Shown piece by piece: positions 53,735-62,133 of a stretch of DNA of 64,000 nt. The notes under the pieces are model-generated. The model was not told where the DNA came from, did not search any database, and saw only the letters and a list, made by a program, of their open reading frames with translations. The position numbers and the translations under genes were made by a program. Origin of the DNA: Hyphomonas pacifica. GTDB lineage: Bacteria; Pseudomonadota; Alphaproteobacteria; Caulobacterales; Hyphomonadaceae. Location: assembly GCF_000682675.1 (NCBI RefSeq), contig NZ_AWFA01000008.1, forward strand, positions 1 through 64,000, given 5' to 3'. Position 1 is the stretch's first letter. Every line of letters begins with the position of its first letter.

Positions 53735-55078
53735 CTATTCTTCAAGCGCCTCATAGACCAGCCGCATCGATTCCGCGCGGAAATCGGCAGTCTCGCTGGG
53801 TAAAGCGCCGAAGCGCTGGATCATGCCAATGAAGAAAAGATCATTCTCCGGGTCGATCCAGAACCATGTCCCTGCGGCGCCGCCCCAATAATAAGTCCCC
53901 TTCCCTGCAGGAGACTTCATCGCCGCAGGATCGGTGATGATCCCGAAATCCAGCCCGAATTTATGCTGCTGCATGCTCTCCGGCCCGGCCAATGTTCCGT
54001 CAATGCCAATGCCGAGCCCCTCGGGCAACTGGTCAGACCGCATCATCAGGATGGTTTCCGGCTTCAGCACGCGGTGCCCGCTCAGCATGCCGCCATTCAG
54101 CATCATCTGGCAAAAGCGGCCATAGTCATCCATCGAGGAAATCAGGCCGCCTCCACCAGATTCGAACGGGATCGTCTCTTTCCTGAACTGCATATTCTCG
54201 CTGTAGAGCGGGATGAATTTCCCATCCTCAGGCGAATAGAACATAACATCTGCCAGGCGGTCATATTCGGCCTCCGGCACATAAAAGCCGGTATCGTCCA
54301 TGTTCAGAGGCGCGAAGATATTGGTCTTCAGGTAATCTCCGAAAGACATTCCGGAGAATTTCTCAACCAGATAGCCCTGCACATCCACGGCGGCGGAATA
54401 ATACCATTTCGTGCCTGGCTCATAGAGCAGCGGAATGCCCGCCACCTTGTCGATGAACGTGTCCAGATCCGGCGCTCTCAGAACCTCCTGCACGCGGAAT
54501 TGCTCATTGGCATAATCGTCTCCGCCCAGCCCATAGGCAAAGCCGGCCGTGTGGCTCATCAGTTCGCGCATCGTGGCCGGGCGCTGCAGGTCTTTCAGCT
54601 TCGGCGTGCCGTCCTCATTCATCCCGTCCAGAACTTTCAGATTCTCGAATTCAGGAATGTACTTCGTGATCGGATCATTCAGGGAGAACTTGCCCTGCTC
54701 ATGCAGCTGCATCAGCGCGACGCCGGTAATCGGCTTCGCCATGGAATAGATGCGATACAGCGTATCGGGCTTCACCGGAGCACCGGTTTCCACATCGCGC
54801 ACACCATAGCTGCCATATTGCACGACCTGACCGTCCTTAACGAGCAAAGTCTGCATGCCGATCACGCTGCCCTCATCGACAAAGGCCTGCATTCGGTCGG
54901 CCAGCGCCTGCAGGCCTGCGGCATCAAAATCATCCGCTGGCTGGACAGCGGCCAGGGTCGGCCAGCTCTTCGGCAGAGCCATTTCCCGGGGTGCCGGAAC
55001 GCTGGTGCATGCTCCCAAAAGAACAATCGCCGCGCTGCACGCCAACAGGCTTTTACGGCAGAACTGGATTATGGACAT
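53735..55078 (-). CDS. Class C beta-lactamase-type serine hydrolase lipoprotein
   Basis: Start at ATG 55078 (447 aa), because GGGGGA lies just upstream of it; two ATGs precede it in frame. The lipobox is VLLGAC. The hydrolase domain has the nucleophile motif SMAK (in YRIYSMAKPITGVAL), a YSA element (WYYSAAVDVQGY) in place of YxN, and HTAGFAYGLG with a C-terminal WGGAAGTWFWIDP, as in EstB-like esterases. It probably hydrolyses esters or peptides at the cell envelope, and is unlikely to be a true antibiotic lactamase. Confidence 0.88.
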   Translation of the reverse strand: MSIIQFCRKSLLACSAAIVLLGACTSVPAPREMALPKSWPTLAAVQPADDFDAAGLQALADRMQAFVDEGSVIGMQTLLVKDGQVVQYGSYGVRDVETGAPVKPDTLYRIYSMAKPITGVALMQLHEQGKFSLNDPITKYIPEFENLKVLDGMNEDGTPKLKDLQRPATMRELMSHTAGFAYGLGGDDYANEQFRVQEVLRAPDLDTFIDKVAGIPLLYEPGTKWYYSAAVDVQGYLVEKFSGMSFGDYLKTNIFAPLNMDDTGFYVPEAEYDRLADVMFYSPEDGKFIPLYSENMQFRKETIPFESGGGGLISSMDDYGRFCQMMLNGGMLSGHRVLKPETILMMRSDQLPEGLGIGIDGTLAGPESMQQHKFGLDFGIITDPAAMKSPAGKGTYYWGGAAGTWFWIDPENDLFFIGMIQRFGALPSETADFRAESMRLVYEALEE

Positions 55079-55277
55079 CGGCATTTCCCCCATGAGTTTC
55101 CATCATACAACCACACCCTTATTTCGGCGCTCAACTTCGGCAAGCGCTATTTCAATCTGAACCTTCCGATGCAGCAGACATGGCCCCTGCCCGGAACGTT
55201 GCGGCATGGCGCGCATTGATTCCACGAAACCCTGCCTAGCGCAGATTTGTGAAACCTGTTTATCGAAAGGACACGCC

Positions 55278-55718
55278 ATGAAACGCCATGCGACCGCCCA
55301 ATGGAAAGGCAATCTCAAAGAAGGTACCGGATCTCTCGACACCCAAAGCGGCGCGCTGATGGATCACGGCTATTCCTTCAAGGCCCGCTTTGAGGATGAG
55401 AACGGCAAATCCGGCACCAATCCGGAAGAATTGCTCGCCGCGGCCCATGCTGGCTGCTTCACCATGCAGCTGTCACACCTGCTGGCCGAGAACGGGACAC
55501 CGGCTGAAAGCTTGGTCACAAAATCCGAAGTCACGGTCGAGCCTAAGGATGGGGGCGGCTTTGAAATCAAGAGCAGCGCGCTGACGCTGAAGGCCAATGT
55601 ACCGGGCATCGAGAAAGAGGTTTTCGAATCCATTGCCGGCAAGGCGAAGACCGGGTGTCCAGTTTCGGTCGCCCTTGGCGCCATCGACATCAGCCTCGAC
55701 GCGCAGCTGGAATACTGA
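55278..55718 (+). CDS. OsmC-family peroxidase
   Basis: Start at ATG 55278 (146 aa) with GAAAGGA upstream. KRHATAQWKGNLKEGTGSLD, GTNPEELLAAAHAGCFTMQL and KAKTGCPVSVALGAID are the OsmC signatures. The two cysteines (AHAGC and KTGCP) form the thiol pair that reduces organic hydroperoxides. It groups with osmotically inducible OsmC rather than Ohr by the N-terminal pattern. A hairpin terminator follows. Confidence 0.92.
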   Translation: MKRHATAQWKGNLKEGTGSLDTQSGALMDHGYSFKARFEDENGKSGTNPEELLAAAHAGCFTMQLSHLLAENGTPAESLVTKSEVTVEPKDGGGFEIKSSALTLKANVPGIEKEVFESIAGKAKTGCPVSVALGAIDISLDAQLEY

Positions 55719-55728
55719 CGCAGACTGG

Positions 55729-55766
55729 AAATTCCCGGCCATAACTGCCACATTAGCCGGGAATTT
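55729..55766 (+). terminator. Hairpin after osmC-like gene
   Basis: aaattcccggc (55729-55739) pairs with gccgggaattt (55756-55766): 11 bp around a 16-nt loop, with one further T and then ACC. The T-tract is short, so terminator function is likely but not certain. Confidence 0.5.
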
Positions 55767-55780
55767 TACCGGAAAGCCGA

Positions 55781-56605
55781 ATGATGAACGATACAGACCT
55801 CCTCCTGCCCATGCGTACGGGCGAAATCCGTATTCACGATGCCGAAGGCTTCGAAGGCATGCGCAAGGCTGGACGCCTTGTCGCAGAATGCATGGACATG
55901 CTGGTGCCGGAAGTAAAACCGGGCGTCACGACAGAGCATCTGGACACTCTCGTACGCGAATATGTTCTGGACCATGGCGCACAGTCAGCGACGATCGGCT
56001 ATCGCGGTTACCGCCACGCCACCTGTATTTCGGTGAACCATGTCATCTGCCATGGCATTCCCAGCCCGAAACCGCTGAAGGAAGGCGACATTGCCAATAT
56101 CGACATCACGGTCATCATTGATGGCTGGCATGGCGACCATTCCCGCATGTTTGCGGCCGGCGAACTGAAGCGCAAGGCCGAACGTCTGGTGGACGTGACC
56201 TATGAGGCCATGATGGCCGGGATCGCGCAAATCCGCCCCGGTCGCCGCTTTGGCGACATTGGCGGCGCGATCAGCGAGATTGCCCACAAGAACCGGATGT
56301 CCGTCGTGGAGGATTTCTGCGGCCACGGCCTTGGAAAGCTGTTCCATGACGAGCCGAACGTCGTGCACTCAGCCGCCTACAATACCGGACCGGAACTAAA
56401 GCCTGGCATGTTCTTCACCGTGGAGCCTATGCTGAACCTTGGCCGCAAGGATGCGAATATCCTGCCCGATGGCTGGACCGCCGTAACGCGCGACCGCCAG
56501 CTATCGGCTCAGTATGAACATTCCGTCGGCGTGACAGAGGATGGCGTGGAAATCTTCACCACCTCTCCCAAAGGCTGGCACCAACCCCACAAGGTGAAGC
56601 TCTAA
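55781..56605 (+). CDS. map: Methionine aminopeptidase type I
   Basis: The 274-residue protein has the pita-bread fold ligands: YRHATCISVNHVICHGIP, IANIDITVIIDGWHGDHSRM (two Asp), FCGHGLGKLFHDEPNVVH (His), FFTVEPMLNLG (Glu) and AQYEHSVGVTEDG (Glu). These bind two metals and remove N-terminal Met from nascent proteins. The start is ambiguous between two adjacent ATGs. It is followed after four bases by radC, as in many alphaproteobacteria. Confidence 0.95.
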   Translation: MMNDTDLLLPMRTGEIRIHDAEGFEGMRKAGRLVAECMDMLVPEVKPGVTTEHLDTLVREYVLDHGAQSATIGYRGYRHATCISVNHVICHGIPSPKPLKEGDIANIDITVIIDGWHGDHSRMFAAGELKRKAERLVDVTYEAMMAGIAQIRPGRRFGDIGGAISEIAHKNRMSVVEDFCGHGLGKLFHDEPNVVHSAAYNTGPELKPGMFFTVEPMLNLGRKDANILPDGWTAVTRDRQLSAQYEHSVGVTEDGVEIFTTSPKGWHQPHKVKL

Positions 56606-56609
56606 CTCT

Positions 56610-57308
56610 ATGCCGGAGGGCGGTGAGTCTTCGGAAAAACCCCACTGGCAAGGCCATCGTGAACGCCTGCGCGGTAAGCTGTTGAAGCGCGGCGCGGCGG
56701 CACTTGATGATTATGAAGTGCTGGAAGTTTTGCTGATGGCCTTCATTCCGCGCCGAGATGTAAAGCCCATCGCCAAAGCCCTGCAGGCACGTTTCGGCAG
56801 CCTGTCCGCCATCCTCGCAGCCCCATCTGCAGACCTTGTGAAAGTGGACGGCGTGGGCGAAACTGTGGCAGCGTATCTGAAAGCCATAGCTGAACTGAAT
56901 GCCCGCGCATCCCGCGAGACGATTCAGCAAAAGACGGCCATCTCATCCTGGTCTCAACTGATCGATTATGTCCGCATCGAACTGCAGCATGAAAAGCGCG
57001 AGCAGTTCCGCATCCTGTTTCTGGATCGCAAGAACCAGCTGATCGCCGACGAGATCATGGGCCATGGCACTGTAGACCATGCGCCGGTCTATACCCGCGA
57101 AGTGGCCCGGCGCGCACTGGAACTGCAGGCCTCCGCGCTGATCCTGGTCCACAACCATCCATCAGGCGACACGACGCCGTCGCGCGCCGACATAGACATC
57201 ACGCGAGAGATCATCGACGCGCTCGACCCGTTCGACATCACGGTGCATGATCACCTGATTGCCGGAACCGGCGGTGTGACCAGCCTGAAATCTGCCGGCC
57301 TGATCTAG
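56610..57308 (+). CDS. radC: RadC-family JAB/MPN protein
   Basis: The 232-residue protein has N-terminal helix-hairpin-helix elements (LVKVDGVGETVAAYLKAIAE) and a C-terminal MPN/JAMM domain with HNHPSGDTTPSRAD carrying the His-x-His-x10-Asp zinc site. RadC is not the recombination function once proposed; its role is unresolved. It begins four bases after map, so it is in the same operon, and its stop overlaps the convergent hydroxylase stop (ctag). Confidence 0.93.
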   Translation: MPEGGESSEKPHWQGHRERLRGKLLKRGAAALDDYEVLEVLLMAFIPRRDVKPIAKALQARFGSLSAILAAPSADLVKVDGVGETVAAYLKAIAELNARASRETIQQKTAISSWSQLIDYVRIELQHEKREQFRILFLDRKNQLIADEIMGHGTVDHAPVYTREVARRALELQASALILVHNHPSGDTTPSRADIDITREIIDALDPFDITVHDHLIAGTGGVTSLKSAGLI

Positions 57309-57982
57309 CTCTGCCCAAACTGGCGCAGCAGGTTCGAGATCGTCTTTGACAGCACCAGCAGCTCGGGCGATTGCAGATCCATCTTCTTGGCCATGCCGGA
57401 CCGCAGATTTTCCAGATCAAACAGCACTTCCCGTATCGCCTCATCGCGCACGGAACTCTCGATCCAGCCGATGCAGACCAAACGCGCCCCGGCTGTGACA
57501 GGGGCAACGCGGTGCAGACTGGTCGATGGATAGAGCACCATGTCACCCGCCGGCAGTTTGACCGATTGCGTCATGCCTGCCAGTTCGACCTGCAGCTCGC
57601 CGCCTTCATACGTGTCCGGCTCTGACAGGAACAATGTGTAGGACATGTCCGTGCGAATGCGGGTGTCCCCTGCCCCCATAAAAGCATTGTCGACATGGAA
57701 GCCATAGCCCCCGCCAGCTTCCGTCTTGCTGATCATCTGTTTCGAGAAACGCCGGGGCTGGGTCGCGGCCCGCAAGACGGGATGGCGCTCGATCTTTTCC
57801 TTCAGATCTTCGCGCAGCTGTTTGCCGGTGCGGGATGTCAGATCGGCCTGTTGGTTGCGTTTGACCGCGCGCGCCATGCCGCCTGCCGTTTCGGCGCCGT
57901 CGCGCCAGCCCAGCGTGGCGATGAGATCATGGATTTCTGCCAGATCAGAGGTATTGAGAATGCCGGTAAGCGTAAGAAGCAT
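57305..57982 (-). CDS. PKHD-type Fe(II)/2-oxoglutarate hydroxylase (PiuC-like)
   Basis: The 225-residue protein has the facial triad motif FHVDNAFM (His-x-Asp) and the distal His in STSLHRVAPVTAG, with the 2-oxoglutarate Arg in ARLVCIGWIES. PAGDMVLYPS and YEGGELQVELAG are typical. PiuC-type enzymes occur next to iron-uptake receptors in many bacteria, but there is no such receptor next to this gene. The lipoprotein at 58058 is divergent. Confidence 0.9.
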   Translation of the reverse strand: MLLTLTGILNTSDLAEIHDLIATLGWRDGAETAGGMARAVKRNQQADLTSRTGKQLREDLKEKIERHPVLRAATQPRRFSKQMISKTEAGGGYGFHVDNAFMGAGDTRIRTDMSYTLFLSEPDTYEGGELQVELAGMTQSVKLPAGDMVLYPSTSLHRVAPVTAGARLVCIGWIESSVRDEAIREVLFDLENLRSGMAKKMDLQSPELLVLSKTISNLLRQFGQS

Positions 57983-58057
57983 GTCCGCCCCACTTGCGAA
58001 TAAGTTGCATTTGCGTCATTGAAGCTACACTACCCCGCTACCAAGAGGAAAGTCACC

Positions 58058-58942
58058 GTGACATTCGAGACCAAACTGAAACAATGGACCACACTCGGCC
58101 TCGGGACGGTCCTGATGACCGGCGCCCTCGCAGGCTGCAGTGAACCTGCCACACCTTCCAATGAGACGCCCGCCGAAGTGGCGCAGCCCGATAGTGCTGA
58201 AACGCCTGTCACCTCAGCTGCAGAGCCCGCCGCCGTCGTCGGCGAAGGCGAATCCGGCATGGGCGGCGAAGGTGAAGGCGGCGAAGGTGAAGGCGGCGTT
58301 TCGATTGAAGCGGCCTATACCGACCCGGTCGTCTACAAATCCGCGGTTGCTGTGGCCATGGCCCATGTGCTTGCCGCGCGTGACGCCTTTGCAGAGGGTG
58401 AGAAAGAGGCTGCCGCCGAAATGTATGCTCACCCGGTCTCCGAAGTCCTGTTCGACATGGAACCCGTCTTCCAGGCCCAAGGCGTCGCTGACTTCACGGA
58501 TCTTTTCACAGATACATCTGCGGCCGTGTTTGCAGACGAATCGCAGGACCAGATCAATGCGCGTACAGATGCCATTCTGAAAGCGCTTGATGCCGCAGCC
58601 ATCAAGGCCCCGGCAACAGACAAGAGCGAAGGGTATGTCAGCGCACGCGTTGTCGCAGACCAGATTAACCGCGCCAGCGCCATGTACCGCGCCGCGCTGG
58701 AGACAGACCGCTACGAACCTTATCTGGACGGCTACGGCTTCTACCAGACGGCTGAGAAAAAGTTCACTGAGAACGAAGCCGTCATCAAGGCTGACAATGC
58801 CGATGGGGCCGCAGCGATTCGCAGGGCCCTAACCGCCCTGTCTTCCGCCTATCCGACGGCGCTGCGCCCGGATCCGATGACAGGTGATACATCAGCCATC
58901 AGCGTTGCAAACTCAGAAGTGCTACTGACTCTCAGCGAATAG
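58058..58942 (+). CDS. Lipoprotein with Gly/Glu-repeat linker, unknown function
   Basis: GTG 58058 is chosen over the upstream ATG because AAGAGGAAA lies nine bases before it and the product (294 aa) then has a proper lipoprotein signal ending LAGC. After Pro/Glu/Ala-rich linker sequence there is a repeat of Gly-Glu units (GEGESGMGGEGEGGEGEGG) and then a helical globular domain with PVVYKSAVAVAMAHVLAARD and MYAHPVSEVLFDMEPVFQAQ. The latter has an imelysin-like feel, but I would not assign it. It is divergent from a PKHD hydroxylase. Confidence 0.7.
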   Translation: MTFETKLKQWTTLGLGTVLMTGALAGCSEPATPSNETPAEVAQPDSAETPVTSAAEPAAVVGEGESGMGGEGEGGEGEGGVSIEAAYTDPVVYKSAVAVAMAHVLAARDAFAEGEKEAAAEMYAHPVSEVLFDMEPVFQAQGVADFTDLFTDTSAAVFADESQDQINARTDAILKALDAAAIKAPATDKSEGYVSARVVADQINRASAMYRAALETDRYEPYLDGYGFYQTAEKKFTENEAVIKADNADGAAAIRRALTALSSAYPTALRPDPMTGDTSAISVANSEVLLTLSE

Positions 58943-58959
58943 GCCCTCTCCACATGACG

Positions 58960-59011
58960 CCGCCGACGCGCAAACTGTCCTTACTTAGAGTAAGGGCTTG
59001 CGTGTCGGCGG
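58960..59011. repeat. Long nested hairpin in the intergenic gap
   Basis: ccgccgacgcgcaa (58960-58973) pairs with ttgcgtgtcggcgg (58998-59011), 14 bp with one G-T pair. Inside it ccttact (58979-58985) pairs with agtaagg (58989-58995) around a 3-nt loop. No T-tract follows. It may be a terminator-like or structured RNA element between the lipoprotein and the MFS gene. Confidence 0.6.
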
Positions 59012-59088
59012 AACCAGTTTACCGTAGGAGCTACAACAGAGAGGCGCCGCCAGATGCGCCCGCGTGAACACGGGAGGAGCATCGGCGT

Positions 59089-60606
59089 ATGACCGACACC
59101 ACAGCCGGCCAATCAAACACGGGCGGACACATCACAGGTTTCGGATCAAAAGGGTATCGCACCTATGTGCTGATCGCCCTGATGCTGGTCTACACGCTGA
59201 ACTTTATCGACCGGACTTTGATCTCGGTTGTCGCACAGCCGATCATCAACACCTTCCAGCTGAATGACACCCAATGGGGCCTGCTCTCAGGCCCTCCTTT
59301 TGCGCTCTTCTATGCCGCCATGGGTATCCCGATCGCGATGTGGGCCGACCGCGCCAATCGCGTGATGATCATCGCGCTCTGCATTATCATCTGGTCCGTG
59401 ATGACCGCGCTGTGCGGCATGGCAACGGCATTCATCTGGCTGCTCGTCTTCCGTGTTGGCGTGGCCATTGGTGAGGCTGGCTGTACGCCGCCTGCCAACT
59501 CCCTGATCACAGATTACTATCCACCCAAAAGCCGCGCTGGCGCGCTTGGAATTTACTCCATGGGCGTTACGCTGGGCGCTGTTCTGGCCCAGCTGTTCGG
59601 CGGCTCCATCGCCGGCATCAAGGGCGAGGATTTCGGCAACTGGATCGGCTCTCTTGGCCTTGGCGGACTTTTCTCCGGCCTCGACTGGTCAACTGTCGAA
59701 GGCTGGCGGATCGCCTTTGTCGTCGTCGGCGCGCCAGGCGTTATTATCGCGCTGATCCTGATGTTCACGATCAAGGAACCGCCGCGCGGCTATTCCGACC
59801 CGCCCTCTGCCAATAGCGGCAAGAAGGCCCCCTTCTTTGATGCCTTCCGCGAATTTGCCTCCAAGCCGACCTTCTGGTGGCTGTCCCTGGGTGCGGCGCT
59901 GGTGGCCTTTGTCGGCTATGGCCTGATCAGCTTCCAGGCCCCTTTCCTTCAGCGGGTGCACGGCATCGGCGTGCGCGACGCAGCCGTGCTGTATGGCGCG
60001 CCGCTGGCGGCTGTCTCCGCCGTGGGCACCTTCCTGGGCGGCTATATTTCCGAAAAACTTGAAGGCCGCTTCCCGACTATTGCCGCCTGGCTGCCGGGCG
60101 CGGGCCTGATGATCGCCGTGCCAGCCTATATTGCGGCCTTTTTCTCGCCCAGCCTGGAGGTTGCCTTCGGCCTCTGGATCATCGCGGGCATCACGCATTA
60201 TCTTTATCTCAGCGGCCAGTACATGGTGGGCACCGCCATTGTCAGCCCGCAATCCCGCGCCACCACAATCGCCGTGATGCTGCTGATCATCAGCCTCATC
60301 GGTAATGGCATCGGGCCGCTCTTTGTCGGCGCGATGAGCGACTTTTTCATGGGCCAGGAAATTTCCAAGGCTGGCCTCTCCGCCCTTGCGGACACGTTCA
60401 ATCCACGCCTGTGCGGAACAGACCCCGCCGCACTTGGCGCAGACGGCCCGGAACTTTGCCGCGCCTATGCGAATGGCCTGCGCTATTCCATGGCCGCAAC
60501 AGTTCTGTTCTTTGTCGTCGCAGCGGGCTGTTACTTCATGGCGTCCCGCTCATTTGCCCGCGACAGGTATAATCCGGACATGCCTGCCAGCGGTATGGGG
60601 ACATAA
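59089..60606 (+). CDS. MFS transporter, spinster-like (first of tandem pair)
   Basis: The 505-residue protein has twelve helices. The N-terminal region YRTYVLIALMLVYTLNFIDR followed by GLLSGPPFALFYAAMGIPIA matches bacterial spinster-type MFS proteins, with the loop 2-3 motif MWADRANR and RVGVAIGEAGCTPPANSLIT. The loop around residues 245-260 (TIKEPPRGYSDPP) is shared with its neighbour. Substrate unknown. GGAGGAG precedes the ATG. The next gene is 38 bases downstream. Confidence 0.88.
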   Translation: MTDTTAGQSNTGGHITGFGSKGYRTYVLIALMLVYTLNFIDRTLISVVAQPIINTFQLNDTQWGLLSGPPFALFYAAMGIPIAMWADRANRVMIIALCIIIWSVMTALCGMATAFIWLLVFRVGVAIGEAGCTPPANSLITDYYPPKSRAGALGIYSMGVTLGAVLAQLFGGSIAGIKGEDFGNWIGSLGLGGLFSGLDWSTVEGWRIAFVVVGAPGVIIALILMFTIKEPPRGYSDPPSANSGKKAPFFDAFREFASKPTFWWLSLGAALVAFVGYGLISFQAPFLQRVHGIGVRDAAVLYGAPLAAVSAVGTFLGGYISEKLEGRFPTIAAWLPGAGLMIAVPAYIAAFFSPSLEVAFGLWIIAGITHYLYLSGQYMVGTAIVSPQSRATTIAVMLLIISLIGNGIGPLFVGAMSDFFMGQEISKAGLSALADTFNPRLCGTDPAALGADGPELCRAYANGLRYSMAATVLFFVVAAGCYFMASRSFARDRYNPDMPASGMGT

Positions 60607-60644
60607 AAAACAAAAAACAAAGCCGGACTTAGAGGAGACGCCCA

Positions 60645-62123
60645 ATGAGTGACGCCGCCACCGAAGCCCGCCCGGGATACGAAACCGGCTACAAGACCAA
60701 GGGATACCGGGCCTATGTGCTCACCTCCCTTCTGGTGGTCTATATCTTCAATTTCATCGACCGCTCGATCTTCGGCATTCTGACCGATCCGATCCGCAAC
60801 AGCTTGAACCTTGAAGACTGGCAGATGGGTCTGCTGGGTGGTCTGGCCTTTGCGATGTTCTACACGACGCTGGGGATTCCAATTGCGCGCGTCTCCGAAC
60901 GACGCAGCCGGATGATGATAATTGTTGGCTCGCTTACCATCTGGAGCTTGATGACCGTTCTGTGCGGTTTCGCTGTCGGTTTTGCCAGCATGTTCCTGTT
61001 CCGGCTTCTGGTCGGTGTGGGCGAAGCAGGCTGCACGCCCCCGGCGCAATCCGTGCTCGCCGATTATTTCAAGCCCGGCAGCCGCGCGACTGCAGCTTCC
61101 ATTTACGCGCTTGGCGTTCCGCTGGGCGGCATGTTTGCCGGTCTGGCCGCCGGACCGATCAATGATTTTGTCACCGGCGAAAACGTCCACAACCTGTTTG
61201 AGAATCTGGGCTGGAGCTGGGCAACAGGTCTGGTTGACTGGAAAAGCCTTGAGGGCTGGCGCATTGCCTTCATCGCGGTGGGCCTGCCCGGCCTTCTGTT
61301 TGCAGTCATTATCGGCCTGACCGTCAAGGAACCTCCGCGCGGGTATACTGATCCCCCGAATGCCACAAAGCCCGAGGCGGAAAGCTTTCTCGTTGCCCTA
61401 AAAAAACTTGCCCGCAAACCCACCTATGTGCACGTGGTTGCGGGGGCCGCGATTGCCTCCTTTGCGGGCTATGGCGTGGCGGCCTTCTCCACCTCATTCC
61501 TCTTGCGCGTTCATGAGCTGACGCTGACGCAAGCCGCCCTGATCTTCTCCCTGGTTCTTGGCCTGATGGCCGCCATTGGCGTGTTCCTGTCAGGCTTCCT
61601 GGCAGACCGCCTGTCTGTCAGGCATCCAACAGCCCTGTCATGGATGCCGGCACTCGGCATGGGCTTGTCGGTGCCGCTTTACTGGCTCGGCTATCTCAGC
61701 CCCTCTGTTACCCTCATGCTGCCGCCGCTGATGGCCGCCGCGACGCTCCATTACTTCTATCTTGGGCCGATGTATGCCGTGTCCGCCGGTGTGGTGGATG
61801 CCCGAACACGGGCCACAGCCGTGTCGATTACCCTGTTCGCCGTGAATCTGATCGGACTCGGTCTCGGCCCGACGCTGATCGGTTTTCTATCGACCACACT
61901 GAAGTCAATGATGCTGTCAGGCGCTGATGTCGGGGTGACGCTTCAGGTCTGCAAGGACATGGCCCTCCTCACCGCCGAACAGATCGCGGCCTGTTCCAGC
62001 GCAGACGCGCGCGGCCTGCAATGGTCAATACTTGTCTTCACAACCCTCTATGGCTGGGCAGCACTTCATTATCTGCTGGCAGGCAAGACACTACAGCGTG
62101 ACATGGTGGCCAAGACCGCTTAA
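60645..62123 (+). CDS. MFS transporter, spinster-like (second of tandem pair)
   Basis: The 492-residue paralogue of the preceding gene has YRAYVLTSLLVVYIFNFIDR, GLLGGLAFAMFYTTLGIPIA, VGEAGCTPPAQSVLADYFKP and TVKEPPRGYTDPPNA, all alignable with the first. AGAGGAG lies upstream of the ATG. The central loop contains an extra segment (FVTGENVHNLFENLG) at the position of an insert also present in the first. Both end with a charged C-terminus. They probably arose by tandem duplication and diverged. Confidence 0.88.
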   Translation: MSDAATEARPGYETGYKTKGYRAYVLTSLLVVYIFNFIDRSIFGILTDPIRNSLNLEDWQMGLLGGLAFAMFYTTLGIPIARVSERRSRMMIIVGSLTIWSLMTVLCGFAVGFASMFLFRLLVGVGEAGCTPPAQSVLADYFKPGSRATAASIYALGVPLGGMFAGLAAGPINDFVTGENVHNLFENLGWSWATGLVDWKSLEGWRIAFIAVGLPGLLFAVIIGLTVKEPPRGYTDPPNATKPEAESFLVALKKLARKPTYVHVVAGAAIASFAGYGVAAFSTSFLLRVHELTLTQAALIFSLVLGLMAAIGVFLSGFLADRLSVRHPTALSWMPALGMGLSVPLYWLGYLSPSVTLMLPPLMAAATLHYFYLGPMYAVSAGVVDARTRATAVSITLFAVNLIGLGLGPTLIGFLSTTLKSMMLSGADVGVTLQVCKDMALLTAEQIAACSSADARGLQWSILVFTTLYGWAALHYLLAGKTLQRDMVAKTA

Positions 62124-62133
62124 TCGGTCGCGT

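Noticed and set aside
53963-55219. Long open frame antisense to the class C hydrolase (418 aa)
   Set aside because: Shadow of a gene with clear SMAK and lipobox motifs.
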